Below, piece by piece: positions 17,513 to 26,831 of a stretch of 64,000 nucleotides of DNA (positions are counted from its first letter, which is position 1; every line of letters begins with the position of its first letter). The stretch covers positions 248,001-312,000 of the forward strand of contig JOEL01000001.1 of assembly GCA_000720995.1 (NCBI GenBank), given 5' to 3'. A model generated the notes under the pieces. That model saw only the letters and a list, made by a program, of their open reading frames with translations, did not search any database and was not told where the DNA came from. Made by a program: the position numbers and the translations under genes. This DNA comes from Streptomyces celluloflavus. Lineage in GTDB: Bacteria > Actinomycetota > Actinomycetes > Streptomycetales > Streptomycetaceae.

Positions 17513-18232
17513 ATGAGTGCCGCCATGCCCGACATAGCCAGTGCCAGCGCCCCCTGGGAAGCGTGGCGTACCGAGCGCCACCGCTCCGTCACCGCTCCCA
17601 CCGGCAACCTCGCCCTCGTCGAGACCCGCTGGCTCCCCGCCGGTGAACGTCCCGACCTCGACGCCGCCCGCACCGGGCAGCGCGAGTCCGTGACCGTCAC
17701 CACGGTCGCGCGGACCGGCATGATCACCGGCGAGGCCGAGCACGGCCTGCGCTTCTGGGACGCGGCCTCCCCGGCCATCGGCCACTTCGTGCGCACCGAC
17801 GCCTTCCCGTACGACCCCGCCTGGGTCCTGGAGGCCACCTACACCCCCGTCGAGGGCGCCCGCCGTGTCGCCTTCGAGCACATCCGGGACAACGGCGGCA
17901 CCCGCGACCTCGTCGTCCCCGGCGATATCGCGCTCACCGTCGGCGGCACCGACTACACGCTCAGCGCCTTCGACGACGACGGCACGCTGCTGCTCGTCTT
18001 CGGCGACCCGACCAACGGGGACACCACGTACGGCGCGGGCCGCTTCCTCTTCGTCCGGCACACCGGCGAAGGGCGGGTGCTCCTCGACTTCAACCGGGCC
18101 TTCGTACCGCCCTGCGGTTTCTCCGATCAGTACAACTGTCCGATGCCGCCGCGGCAGAACCGCTTCCACCTGCCCGTCGAGGCGGGCGAGAAGCTCCCGG
18201 TCTTCCGCGACGGCTACGCCGGCACCCACTGA
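17513..18232 (+). CDS. DUF1684 family protein
   Basis: 239 aa, cytosolic. The typical DUF1684 blocks are visible: WEAWRTERHRSVTAPTGNLALVETRWL at the N-terminus, FDDDGTLLLVFGDPTNGDTTYGAGRFL in the middle, and the C-terminal DFNRAFVPPCGFSDQYNCPMPP motif with its conserved cysteines. The biochemical role of the family is unknown. It is the first gene of an operon followed by an oligopeptide-type ABC importer (39-nt gap to the binding protein), so it may act on the imported compound. Confidence 0.88.
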   Translation: MSAAMPDIASASAPWEAWRTERHRSVTAPTGNLALVETRWLPAGERPDLDAARTGQRESVTVTTVARTGMITGEAEHGLRFWDAASPAIGHFVRTDAFPYDPAWVLEATYTPVEGARRVAFEHIRDNGGTRDLVVPGDIALTVGGTDYTLSAFDDDGTLLLVFGDPTNGDTTYGAGRFLFVRHTGEGRVLLDFNRAFVPPCGFSDQYNCPMPPRQNRFHLPVEAGEKLPVFRDGYAGTH

Positions 18233-18270
18233 CCGACCGCCCCGCAGCAGCACTCGTACAAAGGCACCCC

Positions 18271-19788
18271 ATGAAGCTCCGCAAGAAGCCCCTGTCCGCC
18301 GGCGTGCTCACCCTCGCCCTCGCCGTGACCCTCGCCGCATGCGGCGGCGGTGCGCACGGCGGCGGGGCGGCCAACGGCGCGTACGACAAGAACGCCACCG
18401 TCAACATCGGCTCGCTCTACGAGCCGCAGAACCTCGACAACACCGCGGGCGGCGGCCAGGGCGTCACCGAGGCGCTCAACGGCAATGTCTACGAGGGGCT
18501 GTTCCGGCTCACCGACGCGGGCAAGGTCGAGAAGCTGCTCGCCCAGGACTACAAGGTCAGCGGCGACGGGCTCACCTACACCTTCACCCTGCGCGACGGT
18601 GTGACCTTCCACAGCGGTAAGAAGCTCACCAGCCAGGACGTCAAGTACAGCCTGGAGAAGGTGCTCGCGAAGGACTCGCAGTCCGCGCGCAAGGCCGACC
18701 TCGAAGTCGTCAAGGACATCGCCACGCCCGACGCGAAGACCGTGCGGGTCACGCTCTCGAAGAAGTCGGTCTCCTTCGTCTACAACCTCTCCTACGTCTG
18801 GGTCATCAACTCCCAGGCCAAGGAGCTGAAGACGACCGAGGACGGCACCGGTCCGTACAAGCTGAACAAGTGGACGCGCGGCTCGGCCCTCAGCCTCGAC
18901 CGCTTCGCGGGCTACTGGGGCGACGCCGCCAAGAACAAGCAGGTCGTCTTCCACTACTACAAGGACGCGACCGCGCTGAACAACGCGCTGCTGACCAATG
19001 GCGTGGACGTGGTCACGAGCGAGCAGTCGCCCGACGCCCTCGACCAGTTCAAGTCCCAGCGGAACTACAAGGTCAACGACGGCAACTCGACGACCAAGCT
19101 GCTGCTCGCCTTCAACGACAAGGCCAAGCCGTTCACCGACGTCAAGGTCCGGCAGGCGGTCTCCGCGGCCATCGACGACAAGAAGCTCCTCGACTCCGTC
19201 TGGGGCGGCTACGGCAAGCTGATCGGCTCGATGGTGCCGCCCACCGACCCCTGGTACGAGGACCTGACCAAGGTCAACGCCTACGACGTCGACAAGGCGA
19301 AGAAGCTCCTGGCGGAGGCGGGGTACGCGAAGGGCTTCAGCTTCACGCTCGACACCCCGAACTACGACCCGCACCCCACCGTCGCCACGTTCATCAAGTC
19401 GCAGCTCGCCAAGGTCGGCATCACCGTCGAGATCAACACGATCACGCCCGACCAGTGGTACACGAAGGTCTACAAGAACCACGACTTCACGGCCACCTTG
19501 CAGGAGCACGTCAACGACCGCGATCTGGTCTGGTACGGCAACCCCGACTTCTACTGGGGCTACGACGACAAGCAGGTCCAGAACTGGATCGAGCAGGCCG
19601 AGCGGGCCTCGACCACCGACGAGCAGACCGAGCTGCTGAAGAAGGCCAACCGCAAGACGGCCGAGGACGCGGCGAGCGACTGGCTGTACCTGTACCCGCA
19701 GATCGTCGTCGCGAACAGCAAGCTGTCGGGCTACCCGGTCAACGGCCTCAACTCGCAGTTCTTCGCGTACAACATCGAGAAGCGCTGA
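18271..19788 (+). CDS. Solute-binding lipoprotein of a peptide-type ABC importer (SBP family 5)
   Basis: 505 aa. Lipoprotein signal with lipobox LAAC (C24) followed by a Gly-rich linker. Family 5 hallmarks: SLYEPQNLDNTAGG at the mature N-terminus, YTFTLRDGVTFHSGKKLTSQDVKYSLEK, and DVKVRQAVSAAIDDKKLL. Such proteins capture di/oligopeptides, nickel chelates or other small polar compounds outside the membrane. ATG 18271 starts 38 nt after the DUF1684 stop. The substrate is unknown; the operon carries a full set of two permeases and two ATPases. Confidence 0.93.
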   Translation: MKLRKKPLSAGVLTLALAVTLAACGGGAHGGGAANGAYDKNATVNIGSLYEPQNLDNTAGGGQGVTEALNGNVYEGLFRLTDAGKVEKLLAQDYKVSGDGLTYTFTLRDGVTFHSGKKLTSQDVKYSLEKVLAKDSQSARKADLEVVKDIATPDAKTVRVTLSKKSVSFVYNLSYVWVINSQAKELKTTEDGTGPYKLNKWTRGSALSLDRFAGYWGDAAKNKQVVFHYYKDATALNNALLTNGVDVVTSEQSPDALDQFKSQRNYKVNDGNSTTKLLLAFNDKAKPFTDVKVRQAVSAAIDDKKLLDSVWGGYGKLIGSMVPPTDPWYEDLTKVNAYDVDKAKKLLAEAGYAKGFSFTLDTPNYDPHPTVATFIKSQLAKVGITVEINTITPDQWYTKVYKNHDFTATLQEHVNDRDLVWYGNPDFYWGYDDKQVQNWIEQAERASTTDEQTELLKKANRKTAEDAASDWLYLYPQIVVANSKLSGYPVNGLNSQFFAYNIEKR

Positions 19789-19809
19789 CGCGGGGACCCG
19801 GATTCCGTC

Positions 19810-20778
19810 ATGACTCGGTACCTCGTACGGAGACTGGTGTTCCTGCTGGTCTCCCTCGCTCTCGCGAGCATCGTGCTCTTCGTGCTGCTGCGGATGCTGC
19901 CCGGCGATCCGGCGAACGCGCTCACCTCCGTGGGCGCCTCACCGGAGCAGATCGCCGCGGCCCGGCACTCCATCGGCTCCGACAGGCCGCTTCCCCAGCA
20001 GTTCGCCCACTGGATCGGCCAGTTGGCGGGCGGCGACCTCGGCACGTCCTTCGTCAGCTCGCTGCCGGTCGGCCCCGAGGTGGCGCAGCGCCTGAACGTC
20101 ACGGTGCCGCTGACCCTCTCGGCGTTCGTGCTCGCGGTCCTCATCGCGGTCCCGGCCGGCTTCCTCGCCGCGTACAAACGGCACACCTGGTACGGGGCTC
20201 TGCTCAACGGCGTCTCCCAACTGGGCATCGCGGTACCGGTGTTCTGGCTCGGCATGATCCTCATCGCCGTCTTCGCGCTCAACGCGGGCTGGCTGCCCTC
20301 GGGCGGCTTCCCGCAGGACGGCTGGGACGCGCCGGGTGACGCCATCAGCTCGCTGGTCCTGCCGGTCGTGACCGTGGCACTCGTGATGTCCGCCTCCCTC
20401 ATCCGCTACGTCCGCTCCGCCGCACTCGACGTGCTCGGCAGCGAATACCTGCGGACGGCGCGGGCCCTGGGGTCCTCGTTCGGGCGGGCCATGTGGCGGC
20501 ACGGGCTGCGCAACGCCGCCGTCCCGGTGATCTCGGTCCTCGGCATCGAACTCGCCTCGACGCTGCTCGGCGCGGTCGTCGTCGAATCCGTGTACGCACT
20601 GCCCGGCCTCGGCTCCCTGCTCGCCACGGGCATCGCCCAGCACGACTACCCCGTCATCCAGGGAGTGCTCTTCGTGTCGACACTCGCGGTACTGCTCATC
20701 GGCTTCGCCGCGGACCTGGTGCAGCGGATCGTCGACCCGCGGCTGCGCGGACGGCTCTCGGGAGGTGGGGTGCGGTGA
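19810..20778 (+). CDS. ABC importer permease, DppB/OppB type
   Basis: 322 aa, six membrane segments. N-terminal RYLVRRLVFLLVSLALASIVLFVLLRMLPGDPA is the OppB/DppB signature, and the EAA loop region SEYLRTARALGSSFGRAMWRHGLRNA contacts the ATPase. It lies 21 nt after the binding-protein gene; its stop overlaps the start of the second permease as GTGA. Confidence 0.94.
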   Translation: MTRYLVRRLVFLLVSLALASIVLFVLLRMLPGDPANALTSVGASPEQIAAARHSIGSDRPLPQQFAHWIGQLAGGDLGTSFVSSLPVGPEVAQRLNVTVPLTLSAFVLAVLIAVPAGFLAAYKRHTWYGALLNGVSQLGIAVPVFWLGMILIAVFALNAGWLPSGGFPQDGWDAPGDAISSLVLPVVTVALVMSASLIRYVRSAALDVLGSEYLRTARALGSSFGRAMWRHGLRNAAVPVISVLGIELASTLLGAVVVESVYALPGLGSLLATGIAQHDYPVIQGVLFVSTLAVLLIGFAADLVQRIVDPRLRGRLSGGGVR

Positions 20779-21599
20779 AGCGCCGCTCACCGACCCTGTG
20801 GACGGGGGCCGTGCTCGCCGGGCTCGTCGTGCTGCTCGCCCTCGTCTCGCTGGTTTGGCTGCCCTACGACCCCGCGGACACCTCGGGCGGCCGGCTCGCG
20901 GGCCCCGGTGACGGGCATCTGCTCGGCACCGACAAACTCGGGCGCGACCTGTTCACCCAGCTCATGACCGGATCGCGGATCGCCCTGGAGGCGGGCCTCG
21001 GCTCGGTACTGATCGCGGCGCTCATCGGCGTCACACTGGGCGTCCTCGCCGCGTACGCACAGGGCTGGTTCGACGACACCCTCTCCGCGCTGCTCGACAT
21101 CCTCATCGCTTTCCCGACGCTGCTGCTCGCCATGCTCATCGTCGCGGCGCGCTCGGCGACCCTCGGCTCCGCGATCCTCGCGATCGGCCTGGCGCAGAGC
21201 GCGGTGGTGGCGCGCCTCACGAGAATCCTGGTGAAGCGGGTGCTCGCTCAGGACTACATCACGGCGGCCCGCACATCCGGGACGTCCTGGCCCAGGATCA
21301 CCGCCGGACACGTCCTGCCCAACATCTGGCCCACGCTGGTCGTGAACCTGGCGCTCCAGTTCGGCCTCGCGGTGCTCGCCGAGGCGGGCCTGTCCTACCT
21401 GGGCCTCGGCGCGCCCCCGCCCAACGCCTCGTGGGGCCGCATGCTCCAGGAGGCGCAGGCGACCTTCACCACGGCGCCCGCGGGCGCACTGGCCCCCGGA
21501 GTCCTGCTCGTGCTGCTCGTCATCGGCGTGAACCTGATCGCGGACGGGCTGCGGGACGTACTGGACCCGACGACGCGGCGCGGAAGGGCGGCGGCATGA
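20775..21599 (+). CDS. ABC importer permease, DppC/OppC type
   Basis: 274 aa with GTG start at 20775 overlapping the previous stop. DppC signature LLGTDKLGRDLFTQLMTGSRIALEAG and the coupling-loop EAA motif (QDYITAARTSGTSWPRITAGHVLPN) are clear, and SYLGLGAPPPNASWGRML is typical of the C-terminal third. It forms the heterodimeric channel with the DppB-like protein. The stop overlaps the next start as ATGA. Confidence 0.94.
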   Translation: MKRRSPTLWTGAVLAGLVVLLALVSLVWLPYDPADTSGGRLAGPGDGHLLGTDKLGRDLFTQLMTGSRIALEAGLGSVLIAALIGVTLGVLAAYAQGWFDDTLSALLDILIAFPTLLLAMLIVAARSATLGSAILAIGLAQSAVVARLTRILVKRVLAQDYITAARTSGTSWPRITAGHVLPNIWPTLVVNLALQFGLAVLAEAGLSYLGLGAPPPNASWGRMLQEAQATFTTAPAGALAPGVLLVLLVIGVNLIADGLRDVLDPTTRRGRAAA

Positions 21600-22402
21600 G
21601 CGCGCTTCTGGAGGTACGGGACCTGACGATCCGTACGGGCACGGGGCGGGCCCTCGTCACCGGCCTCACCTTCTCCGTGGCGCGCGGCGAGCGCCTCGGC
21701 CTCATCGGGGAATCGGGCTCGGGCAAGTCCCTGACGACGCTGGCGGTGCTCGGCCTGCTGCCCGACGGCATGACCGCGAGCGGCAGTGTCGTACTCGACG
21801 GCACGCAGATCATCGGCGCGAGCGAGAAGACACTGGCCGGGGTGCGGGGACGCGGCGCGGCGATCGTCTTCCAGGAGCCGCTGACGGCCCTCGACCCCCT
21901 GATGCGGGTGGGGCGGCAGATCGCCGAACCGCTGCGCAGGAGGCGGGGCGTGACGGGCGCGGCACTGCGGCGCGCGGTCGCGGAGGCGCTGGAACGGGTC
22001 CGGCTGCCCGACCCGGCCCGTATCGCGCGCGCGTTCCCGCACGAACTCTCCGGCGGCCAGCGCCAGCGCGTCGCGCTCGCCATGGCACTCGCCTGCGACC
22101 CGGCGCTGCTGATCGCCGACGAGCCGACGACCGCCCTCGACGTCACCGTGCAGGCCGAGATGCTCGACCTCGTCGACACCCTCGTCCGCGAACGGGACAT
22201 GGCCGTGGCGTTCGTCAGCCATGACCTGGCCGTGGTGGCGCGGGTGACGGACCGGGTCCTGGTGATGAAGGACGGGCACGCGGTGGAGTCCGGGGACGTA
22301 CACGAGGTCGTGCGCGCGCCGCGCGAGGCGTACACCAAGGCGCTGGTGGACAGCGCACGGCAACTGGAATCGGCGCTGGATTCCTTCGGAGGTGCACAGT
22401 GA
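21596..22402 (+). CDS. ABC importer ATPase, DppD/OppD type
   Basis: 268 aa. Walker A GESGSGKS (38-45), Q-loop in VFQEPLTALDPL, signature LSGGQRQRV, Walker B LLIADEPTTALD and the H-loop SHD are all intact. Start ATG 21596 overlaps the permease stop. The C-terminal cysteine cluster of iron-sulfur DppD proteins is absent, and the protein ends soon after the YTKAL region, so it is a slightly short OppD. Confidence 0.93.
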   Translation: MSALLEVRDLTIRTGTGRALVTGLTFSVARGERLGLIGESGSGKSLTTLAVLGLLPDGMTASGSVVLDGTQIIGASEKTLAGVRGRGAAIVFQEPLTALDPLMRVGRQIAEPLRRRRGVTGAALRRAVAEALERVRLPDPARIARAFPHELSGGQRQRVALAMALACDPALLIADEPTTALDVTVQAEMLDLVDTLVRERDMAVAFVSHDLAVVARVTDRVLVMKDGHAVESGDVHEVVRAPREAYTKALVDSARQLESALDSFGGAQ

Positions 22403-23175
22403 CATCGTCGCCGGTGCTGGAACTGGACTCGGTGTCGTACGCGTACCGGGGGAGCGAGGCGGCCGTCGTCGCGGACATCTCGCTCGCGGTGACCGCCGGG
22501 CAGAGCCTGGCGCTGGTCGGGGAGTCGGGCGCGGGCAAGACCACGCTGCTGCGGATGCTGCTCGGCCTGGCCCGGCCCACGTCCGGCGAGGTCCGTTTCG
22601 ACGGGGACGCGCTGCGGCTGCGGGACCGGGAGCAGATGCGGCGGTTCCGGCGGAGCGTGCAGTGCGTCTTCCAGGATCCGTATGCGTCACTGGACCCGCG
22701 CCAGCAGGTGCGGCGGATCGTCGGCGAGCCGTTGCGGTCACTCAGGATCGCCTCCGGGGCGGCGGCCGGCGACCTCGTGGGCCGGGCCCTGGAACGGGTT
22801 GGACTGCCGGCGGACGCCGCCGACCGCTATCCGCACGAGTTCTCCGGCGGGCAGCGGCAGCGCATCGCCATCGCGCGGGCCACGGTCTGCGACCCGCGGA
22901 TCCTGCTCGCCGACGAACCGGTGTCGGCGCTGGACGTGACGACCCGGGTGAAGGTGGTCGACCTGCTGGCGGAGCTGAAGGAGACGACGGGGCTGACGGT
23001 GGTGATGGTCTCCCACGATCTGTCGGTGGTCGCCGCGCTCTGCGAACACACCGCCGTACTGGAACGGGGACGGGTGGTGGAGTCCGGCGCGACGCGGTCG
23101 GTACTGGGCGCGCCGTCGCACGGGTACACGCGCCGGCTGCTGTCGAGCGTGCCCCGCCTGCCGGTGGGGGGCTGA
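22399..23175 (+). CDS. ABC importer ATPase, DppF/OppF type
   Basis: 258 aa, GTG start 22399 overlapping the previous stop as GTGA. Walker A GESGAGKT, VFQDPYASLDPRQ (Q-loop), FSGGQRQRI (signature with Phe for Leu) and LLADEPVSALD are intact. Pairs with the DppD-like ATPase. It ends the operon; no clear terminator follows. Confidence 0.93.
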   Translation: MTSSPVLELDSVSYAYRGSEAAVVADISLAVTAGQSLALVGESGAGKTTLLRMLLGLARPTSGEVRFDGDALRLRDREQMRRFRRSVQCVFQDPYASLDPRQQVRRIVGEPLRSLRIASGAAAGDLVGRALERVGLPADAADRYPHEFSGGQRQRIAIARATVCDPRILLADEPVSALDVTTRVKVVDLLAELKETTGLTVVMVSHDLSVVAALCEHTAVLERGRVVESGATRSVLGAPSHGYTRRLLSSVPRLPVGG

Positions 23176-23670
23176 CCAGGGCGTTCCGGTCCGGCTGTGG
23201 TGCGTGGCCGTCCGGTAGCGGGCGGGGCGGTGTGGCGGGTGGGAGTGTCCGACCCCTTGCGTCCCGGGTATCCCGGCTGCCTCAGGTGTCCCGGTACGGG
23301 GGCGGCCGCTCGGGCCCGTGCCTGTCGGCGGCCCGGCTCCGGGTGAAGGGCGCGCAAACGTCACGTCAAAGCCACCGCCGGGAACGCCCAGGCACTCGAC
23401 CGCCCCGGCACCCGCTGGTAGAAGTCTCATGATGTCGGGAAACCTGCTCTTCCGGCCGAACGTGCCGATCAGGTAGGGGCGTTGCGGAGCGACTGCCGGA
23501 TCACTGCCGGAGCAGGGGCGGGTGACGAACCGGTCGCCGCACTCGGTGAGCCAACGCCATGGACCCCCTGTGCACGGGTCCGCTGCCGATGGGGGTTCGG
23601 CCCTGCGGAAGGGTACGGCCGCCGCCCCCACCGTGGCCGGCACACCACCCTTGGCGGTCGTCCCATCGAC
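23176..23670. other. Intergenic region without a supportable gene
   Basis: About 495 bp. A long minus-strand open frame crosses it but lacks a ribosome site and family signal. It probably contains the promoter of the small membrane protein gene that follows. Confidence 0.35.
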
Positions 23671-23683
23671 AGGGAGTCGGGCC

Positions 23684-24184
23684 ATGACGATCTACCAGCA
23701 CCTGCCCCATCCGCACATCACCGCACGGCATGCCCAGGGCCCGGTGAAGGTAGCCGATCAGCTCTCGCAGGGAAACGCGATCACCCGGTTCAACACGAAG
23801 GTCGCGATCCTGGTCACGCGGGCGGTCGGCAGCATGTGGTGCGCCTACGCCTTCGCGCTCTTCGACCTGATCAGTCTCCCGGACGCGATCCGCGGCGGTG
23901 CCGCGTCGGTCGTCTCCTGGGTGGCGCAGACGTTCCTCCAACTGGTGCTGCTGTCCGTCATCATGGTCGGCCAGAACGTCCAGGCCGCCGCGTCCGACAA
24001 GCGCTCGGAGGCGACGTTCCACGACGCGAGCGCGACCCTGCACGAGGTCGCGCACCTGCAGAGCCATCTCGCCGCGCAGGACGTCCTGCTGACCCGGATC
24101 GCGGAACAGCTCGGCCTCGATCCGGTACCGGTCATCGACACCCCCTCGGACGGCGAAGCGGCGGAACGGAACCTGCCCGGCTGA
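23684..24184 (+). CDS. Small membrane protein, function unknown
   Basis: 166 aa. Two hydrophobic segments, roughly residues 41-63 (VAILVTRAVGSMWCAYAFALF) and 80-97 (WVAQTFLQLVLLSVIMV), are followed by a charged helical tail rich in His, Ala and Asp. The pattern of a conserved N-terminal NxKVAxLVTRxVGSMW block resembles a family of small bacterial inner-membrane proteins, but I cannot name it with confidence. Start ATG 23684 has AGGGAG 7 nt upstream. Not obviously linked to its neighbours. Confidence 0.72.
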   Translation: MTIYQHLPHPHITARHAQGPVKVADQLSQGNAITRFNTKVAILVTRAVGSMWCAYAFALFDLISLPDAIRGGAASVVSWVAQTFLQLVLLSVIMVGQNVQAAASDKRSEATFHDASATLHEVAHLQSHLAAQDVLLTRIAEQLGLDPVPVIDTPSDGEAAERNLPG

Positions 24185-24583
24185 CGGCCGCCGGTGGGGC
24201 AGGGACGTGCCGGCTCGGCCGCATGGCGCAGCGTCAAACCTGCGCCAACAGCCGCCTGCGTCATTCGAGTTGACCGCTCGCCGAACGCTGAGCGGGCGGG
24301 AGGCGGCTGCGGGGGCGGCACCGCCACGTGATGCGGGCGTGCCAACGCGCCGCCATCGCGGCGGCTTCCGGAATTCCCCCACCGTCGTCGGCGCGGGCGG
24401 ATAGAGTTCTGGACCGGCCCGGGAACGGGCTCCCGGCCGTCGCGGTGACCGGCAGTTGCCGGACCGCGACGTCTTCCGCGAGATTCCTGCGCCGCCCCAT
24501 CACCCCATCCACTCATCGCCTCGTCGCCTGCTCGTGCGCCGACGCGTGCGTCGGCCGCGCCTGCTGCTTCCACCGAACCGCCT
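24185..24583. other. Leader region before the ABC exporter
   Basis: About 400 bp with no supported gene; open frames are Arg/Pro-rich. Expected to carry the promoter of the short ORF/exporter transcript, not resolvable by eye. Confidence 0.35.
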
Positions 24584-24599
24584 GGAGGCCGTTATCTCC

Positions 24600-24680
24600 G
24601 TGGACACCGATCAACCCGGCACCGCCCCAACGGACTTCGCGAACCCGCCCGTCTCCACCGTCCCGGCGAGGCGGGTATGA
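24600..24680 (+). CDS. 26-codon ORF translationally coupled to an ABC exporter
   Basis: GTG 24600 with GGAGG at 24584-24588 (11-nt spacing); the stop TGA overlaps the exporter's ATG as ATGA. The peptide starts MDTDQPGTAPTDFANPP and ends PARRV; it is hydrophilic and has no cysteine. It could be only a coupling leader that loads ribosomes for the exporter, or a small exported peptide. Codon use is GC-rich like real genes, but the length is too short for a firm call. Confidence 0.45.
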   Translation: MDTDQPGTAPTDFANPPVSTVPARRV

Positions 24681-26671
24681 GGTTCTGGCGGCGCCCGGCG
24701 CCGCGCCCGCTGCCCGTATCGCAGACCGAGAAGCTCCTCTTCGGCGGTGCCCTGCGCTACGACCTGCCCTTCACCCGGCACGAGAGGCCGTTGCTGCGCA
24801 TGGGGTTCTGGGCCATGGCCCGCCAGTTCCCGGCCATGGCCGCCGTCGTGGGCCGCGCCGCCTGGCAGGTCGATCCCCGGGCCCTGCTGACGCTGCTGGG
24901 GGCCGAGCTGGGGCAGGGCCTGACCCGGGCCTTCGGCCTGGTCGCCACCAACAGCGCCCTGGTGGCGCTCTTCGCCGCCGGCCCCACCGCGGACCGGCTG
25001 CGGCAGGCCCTGCCCGCGATTCTCGCGGTGAGCGCGGTGGCCGGTGCGGGCGCGCTGCTCTCCGCCGTGTCGGTGGGCGCCTCCGGCCGGCTGGAACCGC
25101 AGGTGGAACGGGTGTGCACGGCCCGGTTCTACGCCGGAGCCGTACGCATCGAGCTGGCCGCGCTGGAGGACAAGGACATCCACCGCACGCTGGCCGCCGG
25201 ACGGTTCGGCACCGACTCCATCCGCGTCATGCTCGGCTCCTCCATCACCGTCGTCAACGCCCTGATCGGCCTTGTCGCCTCGGCCGGAGTGCTGTTCCTG
25301 CTGCACCCGCTGCTGGTGGCCATGCTCGTGCTGATCGCCGCCCCCAAGGCGTGGGGCGCGGTGTTCACGGCCCGTCGGCGGTACGCGTCCCGGCAGGCGT
25401 GGCTCGAACACCGCCGGGCGATCGGCATCATCAGCAACGAGATCACCCGGGAGCAGCCCGCCGCGGAGATCCGGGTGCACGGCGCCGGACAACTGCTCGT
25501 CGACGCCTACACCGATATGTCCATCACGATGGAGGGCGAGCAACGGCGGCTGGCCCGCGCCCAGGCGACCACCCAGACCGTCGCCTCCGCACTCTCGGGC
25601 GCCGCCGCGCTCGCCGCGTACGCGGTGCTCTGGCTCCTGCTGACCTCCGGCGGGATGGCGCTGGCCGTCGCCGGCACCGCGGTCATCGCCGTCCGCGCGG
25701 CCGGCGCGAGCCTGACGGGGCTGGTCACCCAGGTCAACCGCCTCTTCGAAGAGACCCTGTACCTCAAGGATCTGGACGGCGCCTGCGAGCTGGCCGAGCG
25801 GCACGCCCTGCCCACCGGCGGCGTGGCGCTGCCCCGGCCGCTGGCGGAGATCCGGCTGGAGAACGTCTCCTTCACCTACCCGGGCGCGGAGACACCCGCA
25901 CTGCACGAGGTCAGCCTGACCATCCCGCAGGGCAAGGTCATCGCCCTCGTCGGCCGCAACGGCTCGGGCAAGAGCACCCTGTCCAAACTCGTCGCCGGAC
26001 TGTATCTGCCGTCGGACGGCACGATCCGGTGGAACGGCGTCGATGTGCGCGCCGCCGACCGGCAGGAGCTGTTCGACCAGGTCGGCCTCCTCGGGCAGGA
26101 CTTCCCCCGCTGGCCGATGACGGCCGCGGCCAATGTCCACATCGGCCGCAGCGCCCGACCCTTCGACCAGTCACGCGTGGAAAAGGCCGTCACCGAGGCC
26201 GACGCCGATGAGGTCATCGCCGCCCTGCCGCACGGCTGGCAGAGCCTGGTGATGAAGGGCTTCGAGCGCGGTACGCAGCTCTCCGGAGGGCAGTGGCAGC
26301 GCCTGGGCAGCGCCCGCGCCCGCTACCGGCAGGCGCCCCTGCTGATCGTCGACGAGCCCACCGCCGCCCTCGACCCGGACGCCGAGATCGAGGCATTCGA
26401 GGCCCTGCGTTCCCTCGCCGACCACGGCACCACGGTATTGCTGATCACCCACCGCCTGGCGGCGACGGCCAACGCCGACCACATCTACACCCTCGATCAC
26501 GGCCGGCTCATCGAGCAGGGCACCCACTCCGATCTCATGGCCCTGGAGGGAGGCAGCTACCGGCGCATGTACGAACGGCAGGCGGCCCAGTTCGCCATCA
26601 CGCCCCACCGTGCGGCCGTGCCCCGGCCCGACCGGCACCACGACACGGCCGCCCCACCCGCCTACGGCTGA
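24677..26671 (+). CDS. ABC exporter, fused membrane and ATPase domains
   Basis: 664 aa half-transporter. An N-terminal cytosolic stretch (1-45) precedes about five to six membrane segments (70-345), then the nucleotide-binding domain: Walker A GRNGSGKST (426-434), LSGGQ (535-539), LLIVDEPTAALD (Walker B, E560) and ITHR. The Q-loop and LSGGQ are intact, so it should hydrolyse ATP as a homodimer. Single exporters of this layout are often found beside RiPP or other peptide genes; here the only partner is the coupled 26-codon ORF. Its C-terminal 30 residues are Pro/His-rich. Substrate unknown. Confidence 0.9.
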   Translation: MRFWRRPAPRPLPVSQTEKLLFGGALRYDLPFTRHERPLLRMGFWAMARQFPAMAAVVGRAAWQVDPRALLTLLGAELGQGLTRAFGLVATNSALVALFAAGPTADRLRQALPAILAVSAVAGAGALLSAVSVGASGRLEPQVERVCTARFYAGAVRIELAALEDKDIHRTLAAGRFGTDSIRVMLGSSITVVNALIGLVASAGVLFLLHPLLVAMLVLIAAPKAWGAVFTARRRYASRQAWLEHRRAIGIISNEITREQPAAEIRVHGAGQLLVDAYTDMSITMEGEQRRLARAQATTQTVASALSGAAALAAYAVLWLLLTSGGMALAVAGTAVIAVRAAGASLTGLVTQVNRLFEETLYLKDLDGACELAERHALPTGGVALPRPLAEIRLENVSFTYPGAETPALHEVSLTIPQGKVIALVGRNGSGKSTLSKLVAGLYLPSDGTIRWNGVDVRAADRQELFDQVGLLGQDFPRWPMTAAANVHIGRSARPFDQSRVEKAVTEADADEVIAALPHGWQSLVMKGFERGTQLSGGQWQRLGSARARYRQAPLLIVDEPTAALDPDAEIEAFEALRSLADHGTTVLLITHRLAATANADHIYTLDHGRLIEQGTHSDLMALEGGSYRRMYERQAAQFAITPHRAAVPRPDRHHDTAAPPAYG

Positions 26672-26779
26672 CGCGGGACCGTGGCCGCCGTACAGCGCGT
26701 CCGCGCGGTCTGCGACGGCTCGAAGTCCGACGGGGCGGGCATCGGTCGGTCCGGCCCTGGCGACGTGCCTACGGCGGTG

Positions 26780-26810
26780 GGCGGTGCGGGAGGTCGCCCC
26801 CCGCACCGCC
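26780..26810. terminator. Bidirectional hairpin terminator
   Basis: 11-bp arms GGCGGTGCGGG (26780-26790) and its complement (26800-26810), 9-nt loop, between the exporter and the convergent chitinase. Confidence 0.85.
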
Positions 26811-26831
26811 CGGTTCCGGCAGCGGCGGAGA

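Noticed and set aside
22738-23685. 315-aa minus-strand ORF before the small membrane protein gene
   Set aside because: Half of it is antisense to the DppF-like ATPase, and it has no ribosome site or recognisable domain.
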